Assembly: GCF_027596085.1 (NCBI RefSeq)
Contig: NC_072452.1
Location: 7,260,790-7,324,789, forward strand
Source of the DNA: Anoplopoma fimbria
Taxonomy: Eukaryota; Chordata; Actinopteri; Perciformes; Anoplopomatidae
Length of the DNA: 64,000 nt
Direction of reading: 5' to 3'
Under the pieces are notes generated by a model, which did not search any database, was not told where the DNA came from, and saw only the letters and a program-made list of their open reading frames with translations. Positions 52,611 through 64,000 of this stretch are shown here, one piece after another; position 1 is the stretch's first letter; each line of letters starts with the position of its first letter. The position numbers and the translations under genes are program-made.

Positions 52611-53498
52611 TGCGCTGTTTGTCCGTGCGAACGAGGATGCTTCACCTTAACTGTGCCCGATAAGGCAAATGTTCAAAAGCTGCAATCAACCAGAATTAAT
52701 TATCAACCTCAAATATGTGTTTTTCCATCCAATATTAATACCCAGAAAATGAAACTGAAGTAGCTTGTATACCCCCCCCCCCCCCAACTCCCATCACTGC
52801 CTAAGGTAATATGCACAAGTTAATAGAAATTTGATTGATTTCTAAACCTGTTGCAATAGGCTTCACCCATCTCTTGTTGCTCCTCCATCACATGCATGCT
52901 GACTATAATACCCCTACATTGTCCATCCCTATAAAATATATATCTTTTCCACTCTTGTTTTGTCTCTTTAAAGTCAGTTATTGTGCAGCACAATATGTAT
53001 TTTATCCAACAACAACTACTTACATGTTTTGGGAATTCAGCCTTGTCATACAAACAAGCCTAGATAGCTTAACCTGTGTGTTTAAAGTTCAAAAGGAAGT
53101 GTTATTATGACTGAACGGAAATATCAGTTGTTATTGAGTGGGCCTGTCATTTATTTAATCCAGCTGCATATGTTTATCGAGTACAAAGTCAAGTTACAGA
53201 GTTAGTTATGAGGTTTTTCCGTTAGAGCTGCAGGCTATGAAACCGGTAACTGTGTGTGTAAAGAAAAAAACAATAAAAAAAAGAAAGGAAAAAAAAAAGG
53301 AAAAAAGTTAGCCAGTCGTTCATTCGCGGAGCGGGTCCACGGGACGTCCCTTCCCCGTAACAACCTACGTCGTTGACGGCTCTGACATTCATATCCGCTG
53401 GAGCAGGCGACCGGGGTCTCCGTAGGCGGAGTGTTGTTGTGTTTGTCCCCCGTGCCACCGACCGGCGCACTACTTTAACCAGGCGCGACGCGAGCACC
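52611..53498. promoter_or_regulatory. msn-ar intergenic space and ar 5' flank
   Basis: About 0.9 kb. A poly-C tract lies at about 52772-52786, and an A-rich stretch (53265-53307) precedes a CpG-rich stretch up to the ar start. The ar frame is open upstream to 53373 but lacks an earlier ATG. No TATA box was seen. The promoter must lie here or overlap the end of msn. Confidence 0.45.
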
Positions 53499-54284
53499 AT
53501 GTCCTTTCGCCTGAGCCTGTCCGACTTAGAGGAGACGTCCAACTCTTTTACAACCAACGCCGCCGCGGACACTTGTGTGTGCGCGACCACGGCTGAGCTC
53601 AGCGAGGCGGTGTCCGTGTCCTTGGGTTTGGATTCGGTGTCTTCTCCGCACAACAACATGCGCTCCTGCTCCAGCGGCGCCTTTGCAGACTTCGAGTTGG
53701 GAGAGGCTCGAGCAGTTAACGGGGACGACTTCGGAGAGTTGTGCCACGGTATCCGGCAGGTGAGCTGCATGGATCTGCTCAGAGCGGCCGAGCTGGACGG
53801 AGCGCTCACCGAGACGCGCGACTCGGTGATCTCCAGATATGTCTGCAGGGGATCGAACTTGCTCCTGGGCCCGGTGGCGGAGCTGCACCCCTCGCCCTCT
53901 CAGGTGGGCGAGCGCTCACCTTTGAGTCCGTACTCTGCGTACTCCGCCGGTGCCAACCTGTGCAGAGACCCGCCGGGTGTGTGGCGCGCTTGCGGCAGCC
54001 GATCCGAGCCGGAGCAAGGCGTACCCGGTGGACATAATTCCTTTTGTAAATATTGTAATTGTGTGCAAGCGTCTCTTGGATCATCCAGACAGGAATGCCA
54101 CTGTGTTTGGTACAGCAAGGGCGAGCAGGGTGGCAAAGGTGGCATGCGCGCAGCGATGGCACCGGGCTACGGCCAGATGGGAAGTTACCACAGTGCGATT
54201 CCTCAGGAGCAGCTGACTTTGTCCGCTGTCAAGACGGAACCTTCAGTCTGGATGGATTGCATGGATCGCAGTTACAGGTGAATA

Positions 54285-54336
<52 letters not shown>

Positions 54337-55200
54337 CTGACTTGGTTTTACATTGGCATCAGTCATTTGGTCAGGAGAGCGACATTCTTTCCTACCACTC
54401 TGTTTAGTCTTATATTCATTCAATCATTAATACAAATGCAGCTGGTTGGGTCAAGTGACAGTTGGTCTGAATGAGCGTGGCATTGTTGGATTTGGTCCTT
54501 TTTACAGTTTAGAATTGAATGCTTTATTTAATCCATTATATTACTTTAACGCTGCACTGTCCTTTTGTCCTTTTTTTTTTATTGTACGTGTTTCTTGATA
54601 TTAATATAGAGGATTATTGCACAAGGCAAAAATAAATAAAATGCAGTAAACTTGATATTCTGTCTCATAATTTGCAATGCCAAAACCCAGTCCAGCTGCA
54701 GAGGCAGCTGTGTCTCAGCGTTAAACTATTCGTCAACCTAACAGCCCCATGTGCTTTCTGCGGCCTTGGCCAAGTTGTGTTTTAGCATCAAAGTTCACGC
54801 TATCCCCAACTTCCGCTAATACCACGTAATATATCAGCGTCACCATAAACAAGAGATAGTGCACCTGCTCTGTGCTTGGAATAGGAAGAGAAAAGTCCTG
54901 TTTCCACTTCTTGAAGTCTTTACTCTACAGTTCTTTAATCACATGTGTGTTTGTCTCTTAGGTCACCTCATTTGCTTTTGTATAGTCTGTCCTCTAACAG
55001 GGAAATCTCCTACTGTAATTGGATTGGATTTAGGGAATTAGTGCCCCACATGTCAAAACAGGCGGTCTGACTCCTTCTGAGGACAAAGTGACATATTGAC
55101 CTGAATTTTCTTTGATTATTTCCTGTTGTTGCTGTCCGAGGTTAAACTGTATAACTGTGTAATATCTGTGCCCCTGTTTGGAATCCTTTAAAAACAGCCC

Positions 55201-55264
<64 letters not shown>

Positions 55265-58200
55265 GTCTGCGTGTGCGTCCAGGCATGAGGACTTGTTTCC
55301 AGGTGTGTACCTGTCAGACAGGAGAGTGTGCCAGGTGTGCGGAGATGATGCCTCCGGTTGTCACTATGGCGCCGTCACCTGTGGGAGCTGCAAAGTATTC
55401 TTTAAGAGGGCCGCTGCAGGTTGGTGACACACACAAACACAAACAAACGCGAGTGCACACACACACACACTCATACAATCACACACACAATTACTTATCA
55501 GCTGATTTAATTTCTTACGCCCACCTGTTCATGCAGGCAGGGCACAGTGACCTGACATTATATGAGCGAGTTACTCATTATCAGTAACTTGCCCACATGT
55601 CTTTGCTCTCTCATATCTCAACCCCACCCCCGGGTTTTTTTTTTGTTCTCGGTACCACCAGGTAAGCAGAACCATCTGTGCGCAAGCCGGAACGACTGCA
55701 CCATCGACAAGTTGAGGAGGAAGAACTGCGCCTCGTGCCGTTTGAAGAGATGCTTCATGTCGGGAATGAGCCTTAAAGGTGAGGGACTGGCGATAAGATC
55801 GGAGTGAGAGGCCGAGAAAGGAAAGTATGTGTGGTGTGCATTTGGAAAAATGGGGTCAGGGCGGTTAGATACCTTACATGCATTGGATCAGAACATTCTA
55901 ATCAAATGTTCTAGCTTAAATACAGTGTAACAAATCCATTTATGCAAAGGCCAAAAGAGCATTTTTTTGGGACATTGGCCACTGACGGGGACCTTTGCGA
56001 TATGGTTATGATAAGGAACAGATCCACTGGCTGACAGTCATTTAAGTATTATCCCCATTGATATGATTAAGTTCCAGTTTCTTCCAGATTTTTTTTCCTT
56101 TATCTATTGTCTAATAAATCAGACTAAACCACTCTAAATGGATGCTTCTTATCTCCTTTTTTCGCCCCTCGTGTCTTCTACCCGTCTGTATCGTCTGCGG
56201 TGGGGTTCTAGGTCGCAGGATGAAGGGAGCTGGACAGATGAGGAGCGGAGAGGAGGAGCAAGGGCCCGGAGAGAGAGGCGAAAGGGCCGGGAAGAGGGAC
56301 GTATTCTTGGATCCAGAAAGCGCAGCTGCCATGGCTCAAAGTGAGTATTGGTGTGCCATGAGTTCCAGTATCACGCTAACTCAATACTGCACATAGTCCG
56401 TAAAACATGTAATAATATTTTCTTTTTGTAATATTCCTCTGTGTATCTTGAGCAGCCTCCCAGGCCCTGGCTCAAGGCATCCCCCCGACCCTGCGCTCAT
56501 GCCTCTCCCTGCTCAGCCTCCTGAAGGCCATCGAGCCGGCCGTGGTCAACGCGGGACACGACCACGCGCTGCCGGACAGCCCCGTGTCCTTACTCACCAG
56601 CCTCAATGAGCTGGGGGAGAGACAGCTGGTCACCGTGGTGCGTTGGGCCAAGGCGATACCAGGTAAACTAGTCTTGGGCCAAGGTGCGCGCCGCATGTAG
56701 GTGCCCAATTGTTTCAGGTTCAGGGTAACGCCAGACAAACCATGTGCACCGTGTTAGGCCGAGCAAAACACAACACGGTCAGACATTTCATTTTGAGCTA
56801 GGATAATCAGAATGTTGGCGGTTTGATCCCCGGCCCCTCCTGTCGGCACGTTGAAGCGTCCTTCAGCAAGACACTGAACCCCGAGTTGCTCCTCGGAGCG
56901 CTTCACATCAACCCACCGCTTCGAAATGCTTAGGATGGGTTGAATGCAGAAAGTCGAATTTCATTTATGTAACAACTGTGGTAAAGTTTTTAATGCAACT
57001 CAAAGTTCACAGTAATTTAGCAGAGCTCTAAGGCCACAAGGGACAGTCTAATGTTTGATCTAATATCTGTTGTCATTGTGCAAGGCCTCAACCTCTTGCT
57101 CCATAGATAACAGGCCATGCCAGGATTTTATGCGAGTTAAACTTCCCCAGTTTTAGCAGCCGTTCTGTTCTTATATTAACCACTAGAGGGGGATATGTTC
57201 ACATTCAAACCAAGAGTAGTGGAACAATGTATCCAAAGCAGTTTGTTCTGTTGTTAGCCTGAAGTCTTCACAGCTATTTATCCCACTTGTGTTACTAAGT
57301 GTTATTTCACCCTGTTCAGGGGTGTGGTTAAAAAACAACAACATGTTTTTTAGGTTTCCGTGACATGCACGTAGACGACCAGATGTCAGTGATTCAGTTG
57401 TCATGGATGGGGGTGATGGTGTTCGCTTTAGGCTGGAGGTCCTACACTCTCACCAACAGCTCCTTGCTGTACTTCGCTCCAGACTTGGTCTTCAATGAGT
57501 AAGTCATCAAAAATACACACTTTACACATACAAGAGTGCCAATATTGAGTTTGAGTTTAACAAAGCGAAAAGAAGTTCACTGTTTCTCAAACAAAGAAAA
57601 GTCCAAAATAATCATGGTGACATCGGGTTTGTGTTGGAATATCATGAGATTTCACATGTCACCGTGTTCAGAAGGAAAGGCACAGTGGAATAGGAGCTTC
57701 AGAGGAAGATTTTTATTTTTTTTTTTAATCACACGATGAACGCTGTGTTTTTTGTTCGGCGAGACGGCAAACTAGTGTGTTCTGCTTGTACCGTTTCCTT
57801 TGTGTCTGACATACGTGGCCGCAGAGGGATCACCTCAGATCATTTATTCCGTTTCATCTTTCCATCATCACTCCCCAAGAACTGCTATGGTGTTCTTTTT
57901 CTTTCACTTTGACAAGTTTCGATTCACACCCCAACCTCCTCAAACCTCTTTAAAAAAAATGTTTCTGACACCTCACCTCATCTCTCACCTCATCAGTTCT
58001 TTAAAAAAAAAGTTTATGAAGCAAATTGGCCGCACTTGATAAACACAAATAACAATCCCACCTTATTATCAGTAAATTGTATTCAGTGTTGAAGGAGGGG
58101 TGTAGCTCTGAATGCTTAAGCCGGCGTCAGGCCTTCAGAGCAACTTTCACTCGGCTGGTGTTTCGCGCGACATTAGCAAAACACTCATTCCGTCTGCATT

Positions 58201-61011
58201 AGACCTCTGTCACTCTATTGGGCTGCCTCTGACCTGCACGGTAATGGATACGCCTGCCCTTGTTGCTGACCCTCATTTTTCTCTGCCTCTCTGTCATTCT
58301 CTTTTTCCATTATCCACCTCACTCATTTCTTCTCACCTCTGCTGCTTTTTCCTCTTTTTCACTCCTGTCCTGCCTCCATTAATTGTCTTGGTCCTTTCCG
58401 TATTTATCTCTCTGCCCGACCCCCTCATCCCTACGCACTCCTCCTTATGTCGCACCCGGTGCTCCTACTTCTCCCCTCAAGTTTTTTTTTTTTTTGTTTT
58501 TTTTGTCCCTTTCCTTCCTTCACAGCCAACGGATGCAAGTGTCCAGTATGTATGAACACTGTGTGAGGATGAAGCTGCTCTCCCAAAGGTTCTGCATGCT
58601 GAAGGTCACTCAGGAGGAGTTCCTCTGCATGAAGGCTCTGGTCCTCTTCAGCATCAGTGAGTCCTCTTGGGGGGGAAAAAAAACACATCTCAAATAATCA
58701 GTTGAATGTCAACTATGCAAGTGAAATACGACTATAAAAGAGTTCAGCCATACTTCAGAGAATTGATGGGATGGATAAAGTCAGGGAGAGTTATTGTTGT
58801 GTTCTGGCTTTTGTGCTCGCAGTGCCAGTGGAGGGCCTGAAGAACCAGCATTGTTTTGATGAACTGCGGACCTCCTACATCAAGGAGCTGGACCGCTTGG
58901 CCAGCCACTGCGGAGAGACCACCCGCACGCAGCGACTGTTCCAGCTCACACAGCTGCTGGACTCCCTCCAGTCGGTAATGGACACAATTTGCCTTTATTT
59001 TTGAAAAACGCTCCATGATGTGACTTTGTGAACTTTTATATAAATGGAATTTTAGTTAGCGTCACGGAACTTCTACTTCAGCAGGAAATAGTGCACACAA
59101 AAACTGAATTTGACTTAAAACAATACCGTGTTAACTCCTGAACTAACTAGGCCGCATCAAGATTTGTTTGTCATTTTATGGCTGGTTGACTCTAAATCGA
59201 GGCTATCAGTTATTACATAAAAAATGAAGCAGCGGCCTATTTCAGAACAGTTACAGAGGGACCTACACAAACTGTTATATCATCCTGACAACAGTAATTC
59301 CTTCTCAACCTGGGGTAAACCTCCCGTCTGGGCACAAATCCTCAGCCACACACCAGGGTCAAACGCATACCAAAGTGTCATGTGACTGCTTTAGCCTCAC
59401 ATGACACAAAAACGATGAGTCACCCTCTGAGAATAACTGTAGAGCCCCATAAATAAATTGACACACATTGTCCATGATGCACTGCAACATTAATCTGGTC
59501 ACAGTCAATATTATTCAGTTGTGGTGGGCTGCATTCCCACACTAATCTACATGCTGTATATCACAACTGCAGATGCAAACATACTGATGTGCAACATGAA
59601 AGGACTAGGAAAGGAAATGCTGCTTTGAAAGTTATGCTTTAAACCTGCAAAATTTAAGGGTTAGGTCATCATTTTATTTCTCCAAATCAAAATCCAGATC
59701 TTACGAAATAAATTAAAGATTAACCAAGTTGTTTTAGAATGAGAGTAATAATAATTTACTCATCTGTTATTCATCTGTCTATCTCTGGGGACAATTTACA
59801 TTTGTTAACAACTCATATGTCTGATGGTAAAGTGCTTTAACAAGCCTAAAGCTATGAAGAATTTCATGTAATATTTTGTTTATAGATATGTATGTTCACA
59901 TGTGTACATATGACTAGTAAAAAACAATGTTAAAAATAATACATTTTTCTAAACTGCATTCAAAACTTAAATAAACCTGTTTTTAAATCTAAAAGCTCCC
60001 AGTCTATTTTATGTTGACTATATGTCTTCATATGTATTACCAAATAAACAAAGGGTCCAGAATGTTTTTTATCATCCATGTAAAGTATAATTATTAATTT
60101 TTTTGCACATCACCCTGCTTCATGCTCAGATGTAGCCAAGATAAACAAAGCATCATTTGAGACACATTTGTTTTTCCCAAAACAATGCTTACATGGATGT
60201 GAAATAATTTCTGAAATGCTGTTAATGGAGATATGAACGACATGATATGAATGACAATCCTTGGTAGGGATGCGACCACTAGAGGGTGTACTTGACTGCT
60301 TACCTCCTTATTGCTACTAGAACTTTTCATATTAATCGGTAAGAATAATAATAAAAGTGAAAAAAAAAACTTCAGTGACATCAGTGGTTGGGGCGTGGCC
60401 AGAGGAGCTGGAAAGTTTCTTCCCAAAGAGAGCCGAGCTGCATGAGTTTCAGCTGCACGTCTTTCACTGTGGATTTACTCTTAACGGCTCAGCTTTGTCA
60501 GTGTCCCACTCACATCTCAGATCTTTTAACGCCTTACGATCTGGAGGGCAGCCAGGGATCTGGCAGGGCCCTCTAGGCAGAAAACCAGAGTCGATCAAGA
60601 CTTTACCTTTCGTCTTTACCCTGCCTGTGGGGCTTAGAGCGTCACAATGAGTGTCATCTTTTTAAATCGCCTCCTAAAGCTTGTGTCAAAAGACAGGCTT
60701 CAATGTCCTTTGCTGTTTCCTCTTTAATCCGAAGGCTTTGTTCTTTTTTATTTATTTTTTTATTTTTTACCCGAATGCTGCACAAACGTCATCGTTATAT
60801 CTTTGTCGCTAATAACCTCTCTCTGTCCTTTTGCTTTTGTTCTCAGATCGTGAGGAAGTTGCACCAGTTCACCTACGATCTGTTCATCCAAGCTCAGTCC
60901 CTCCAGACGCGCGTCAACTTCCCGGAGATGATCTCCGAGATCGTCAGCGTCCATGTTCCCAAGATCCTCTCGGGCATGGTCAAGCCCATCCTTTTCCACA
61001 ATACAGCCTAA
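53499..61011 (+). CDS. ar: Androgen receptor (NR3C4), divergent teleost copy
   Basis: Ligand-activated transcription factor for androgens. Coding exons: 53499-54277, 55283-55419, 55662-55778, 56212-56340, 56456-56662, 57354-57498, 58526-58656, 58823-58974, 60847-61011; GT-AG introns, 653 aa. The N-terminal region is short (about 259 aa) and keeps [12 protein letters not shown], like the human AF-1 core, and VKTEP, like a sumoylation site. The DNA-binding domain has zinc cysteines 276, 279, 293, 296, 312, 318, 328, 331 and the androgen-type P-box CGSCKV. The ligand domain keeps [12 protein letters not shown] and HQFTYD (equivalents of N705, Q711, R752, T877) and the AF-2 FPEMISEI. Many other positions differ, the hinge is unlike human AR, and the human exon 4 is split. 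This fits the percomorph AR-B duplicate, but assignment needs a tree. Confidence 0.93.
54289..54334. repeat. Poly-T tract at the start of ar intron 1
   Basis: About 46 T bases beginning 11 bases after the exon 1 donor. Length is likely unstable. Confidence 0.95.
55205..55260. repeat. (AT)n microsatellite before ar exon 2
   Basis: About 27 AT units ending 22 bases before the acceptor (exon starts at 55283). It takes the place of most of the usual pyrimidine tract. Confidence 0.95.
56815..56965 (+). repeat. SINE-like interspersed repeat in ar intron 5
   Basis: It contains GGCGGTTTGATCCCCGGCCC, a tRNA B-box-like phrase, then TGTCGGCACGTTGAAGCGTC, CAAGACACTGAACCCCGAGT and GGGTTGAATGCAGAAAG. These are common fish SINE-type phrases. 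Boundaries are approximate. Confidence 0.55.
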
Positions 61012-61500
61012 AGCAGAGCTCCTGTGATTGTCCTATATGTCACTTGAGCTTTGGCATCTCTGGGAAACCTATAACTGCTTGAGAGCATTTTTATGATTTC
61101 ACGAGGTCACCTTACAGGTGAACACACGAAGGGCATAAAGCACATTCTTCCAATCTATTTGCATCCACTCTGTTCTTCTTACTGCCTGCTATCTGTATCA
61201 CACACACAACACATGTTTTCTGGAGCCGATTTTAAAACACTTCTTTTTTTTGCATGCATTCCTCCACACAGGCTCATGAAAAGCCGACCGCCTGGCATGT
61301 AGACGTCTTCATATTTAATTGACAACAGGCAATATTTTATTTCAGGAGGCAAGCCGGTAGTGAGAAAAAAACCATTTACCCACCTAGCTTGTGTGTCTGC
61401 AGTGGTATGACATTTGCACTAGCTTCTTAACAATGAATGTTATTGTGTGTACCTGAGATGAGCGAAGTTGATTGACAGTTAATAAAGGGTGGTGGCATGC
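61012..61500 (+). other. ar: ar 3' UTR
   Basis: Non-coding sequence after the stop with AATAAA at 61481-61486. A further AATAAA at 61768-61773 could serve a longer form. Confidence 0.55.
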
Positions 61501-63647
61501 ATGCTAAGACGCGAAGCTGTCTCGCCTTTTCTTTTTTTTACTTTGCTTGTTTTTGAATGTCAAACATTATTCAAGTGGAATTTTTCAAAGATGGACATTT
61601 CATACTGTTGTAACTTTTCTACAGTTTCTTAAAAAGTGTTCCTTGCTAGAGCTTTGTTGTGTGTCATCATGCATTCATTGTAGCTTCTGACATTTTTGCT
61701 ATAAGGAAAAAAAAGGTTCAGCCAAGAATCTGCTCATTTTGTTGCAACATGTAATGACTCATTGTGTAATAAAAAAACTGAGGCATGAGTGTGTATCCGT
61801 TTGTTAATAATGAGAGTCGATAGAAATGCACGCGGTCCAATTGCAGCACAAAGTGTGGTCTCTTTTGAGCTCATGCCTTCGTTGGTACAAATGTGTCTCT
61901 GCCTGATAGATTTATTTCGCTCTGCTATGCAGCCAAGTGGACAGAACATCGTTTAGAAAACATTAGACAGACAATTCTTGTCATTACGCACCCTAAGGAT
62001 TATCCATACCCAAGACAAGTAATAGATCACAGCGGGGAATCTAGAACATGTCACAGTCAAACCAGGAGGCCTGGATTTATTTCATCCATGTATCCTGCAG
62101 GAAGCAGCCATGTCTGCAGACCTGACACCAGCAACTGCTGCCTGTGTTTTAATGCCATCTAGTGGCTGCTGTTGAATCTACATCAGTGGTAGAGTAGGAC
62201 AACATCTGCTCGATCCATTGACATTTGCTTCGTAATGTAATTGGACACGGATTCACGCAATGTTTGAATGGGGTTACGGTTAAATGGTCAGAGTCACGAG
62301 AGGGTAGGTCATAGCAAAGGGGACAAGTCAATAAAGGGTGTGTTGTAATCTGAGGCATAATTAGATATTAAATATTGAAAATGTAATAGATAATTTGGAA
62401 GTAAAAAGTTCTAATTAAAATACAATTATAAAAAATCTATCAGATTTTTTTTTTAATTCATAGAAAAATAAAACCTCAGGAAAAAATATTTTCCTTATTT
62501 TCTTATTATTGTTTTTACAATATTTACAATGGGTGTACAGTAAGGCTAGAGAAAAAATGGCATATCTATGAGTGCTGGTTTATTTTTACATGGTGCATTT
62601 AAAAGCCCCAACGGTAAAATGCAGTCTGCCTGGGTAACCTCTGCCGCCATTTTAACTCCCATTTCCTGAACAACCTCTTTCAACAAGTATTTGTCCCTCT
62701 CATAAATGAATTGGAGCTGAACGAGGTTGGGCTTGAAGGACACACTGAAATATCACTTATTTCTAAATATATTCCCTGCTACACATGCCCCTGTGGCTTC
62801 TCCGTAAAAAGGAATGGCGTCTCGTAGGTTTGCAATGATCAAAAATGTATGTGTTGATGTCGACATTTGAACTTAGTTTGGATTCCATTTGATTTCTCTG
62901 TTTTCTCCGAGTCTGCTCTGCATCAATATTACATGCCTACTCTAGCAGAAGAGGGATTTTTTATTTATTTCTGTTGGGTAACGGCAACCGCAGAAAGCAA
63001 AAACACACTCGCCACAAACAACAAAAGTTGAAACTATTTCCTCATGTGGAGATTAAGCAAAGACTTAACAGGAGAGGTTCAACGTGACTCTGGATGTGCG
63101 AGAATGAAACAAAAAAGAAAAACAACTAAAATTTAAAAAAAAAAATGACGCCAAAGTAACTGAACACTTACAATATTCCCGCTCCCCTGGAAATGTGGTT
63201 GGCACAGGGCTCAATACGTCTTACAGGACCGTACATAAAACTCCAGTGATGATGTCTTTAACACCGGGTTAACGCAACTCACGGCTACAGTGACCGGAAA
63301 ACAATTAGATCGCAAAGAGGTGGGTAAGATGACACCCCTGAATGGGTTGTTTCTGTGGCCTATCTAATGCAGGGCCATTCCTGCCCAAGCACCAGTCCAT
63401 TAACAACCAATTAACTTCCTATTAATATTTTACCAGACAGGGCCTCTCTTCCTGACGTGTTTTTAAGGAGCTTTTCCCAGGAGTGTTTGAACATGAGCAG
63501 CTTTTAGCACAGCATAAAGAGGCCTGTGTAATGGGCTGGAGGAGGAGGAGAGGCAACCTGATAGCACTGAGAGCCGAGGAGGGGAGAGAGGAGAGGAGAC
63601 AGACTCCTACAGCTGGCCAGCCCCAAGCCGAGCCCGAAGCAGGGACC

Positions 63648-63685
<38 letters not shown>

Positions 63686-63765
63686 GAGTTAGAATCCATG
63701 ATTTTATGGCCACGACACGAGAACAGACATGAGTAACGACCTTGTGCAATTAGTCCAATTGTGGT
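61501..63765. other. Intergenic region downstream of ar
   Basis: About 2.3 kb with no supported gene. A minus-strand open frame at 62546-62743 reads LQFIYERDKYLLKEVVQEMG but has no recognised homologue. A (CA)n tract lies at 63650-63681. The rest is AT-rich. Confidence 0.5.
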
Positions 63766-63800
63766 TTCTTTGCCTTTATTTGAAAGATGACAGTAAAGGA

Positions 63801-63840
<40 letters not shown>

Positions 63841-63950
63841 CTAAGACATGCAACAAAGGTCCAAAGGCAGTAATCGAACCCGGGACGTTGCAGTTATATT
63901 GCCTGACATGTAACCTTTTGGCTACTGAAACGCTCCAGGGTAAAATTGTG
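63766..63950 (-). repeat. tRNA-like fish repeat with (GA)n tract
   Basis: A (GA)n run (63803-63838) is followed by CATGCAACAAAGGTCC and AATCGAACCCGGGACG, whose complement contains a GGTTCGATT B-box-like phrase, then TTTTGGCTACTGAAACGCTC. The order matches a common fish repeat with a tRNA-derived part. Confidence 0.55.
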
Positions 63951-64000
63951 TTTTGATAGTTAAAGATTTTCCTGATTAGTTCTCTCTCGTTTGCTCAAAG

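Noticed and set aside
53222..54162. Several long open frames opposite and out of frame with ar exon 1
   Set aside because: They arise from GC-rich coding sequence; only the sense frame contains AR-like motifs and the correct donor phase.
54229..54423. Poly-lysine open frame
   Set aside because: Translation of the poly-T tract in ar intron 1.

Overview
The window is vertebrate nuclear DNA, almost certainly from a teleost fish and probably a percomorph. Evidence: five intron-containing vertebrate genes with short introns, a Rex3 (RTE-type) retrotransposon, short Tc1-like and hAT-like elements typical of fish, abundant (CA)n tracts, and an androgen receptor diverged in the way described for the percomorph AR-B duplicate. 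No bacterial, phage, plasmid or CRISPR features were seen.

Layout. 0.2-20.6 kb, + strand: arhgef9 (collybistin), ten coding exons, with a probable 4.4 kb 3' UTR. 21.4-23.4 kb, - strand: asb12, an ankyrin/SOCS-box gene tail-to-tail with arhgef9, with an apparent one-base deletion in exon 1. 23.4-36.5 kb: gene-poor and repeat-rich. It holds a hAT-like nested element, a 2.6 kb degenerate satellite whose unit changes strand, a frameshifted Rex3 copy and two inverted 233 bp Tc1-like elements. A possible unrecognised small gene lies at 35.5-36.3 kb. 36.5-42.8 kb, - strand: zc4h2, five exons, 224 aa. 44.6-52.6 kb, + strand: a moesin-type ERM gene (msn), head-to-head with zc4h2. 53.5-61.5 kb, + strand: a divergent androgen receptor gene (ar) in nine coding exons. 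61.5-64 kb: non-coding, with a tRNA-like repeat at the end.

The five genes are linked in human Xq11-q12 in the same broad order (ARHGEF9, ASB12, ZC4H2, MSN, AR) but spread over megabases; here they fit in about 61 kb. They do not form one pathway. Collybistin organises inhibitory synapses, ASB12 is a putative Cullin-5 ligase adaptor, ZC4H2 is a nuclear neurodevelopmental factor, moesin links actin to the membrane, and AR is a steroid-activated transcription factor.

Gene models were built by hand from reading frames, splice signals and remembered human homologues, with codon phase checked across every intron. Main points to re-examine: the asb12 frameshift; a GC-AG intron and an extra intron in msn; an extra intron, degraded nuclear localisation signal and repeat-flanked splice sites in ar; a CA repeat beside a zc4h2 donor; the unidentified exons at 35.5-36.3 kb; and the satellite/Rex3/inverted-element block. 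No wholly new biological system could be demonstrated.
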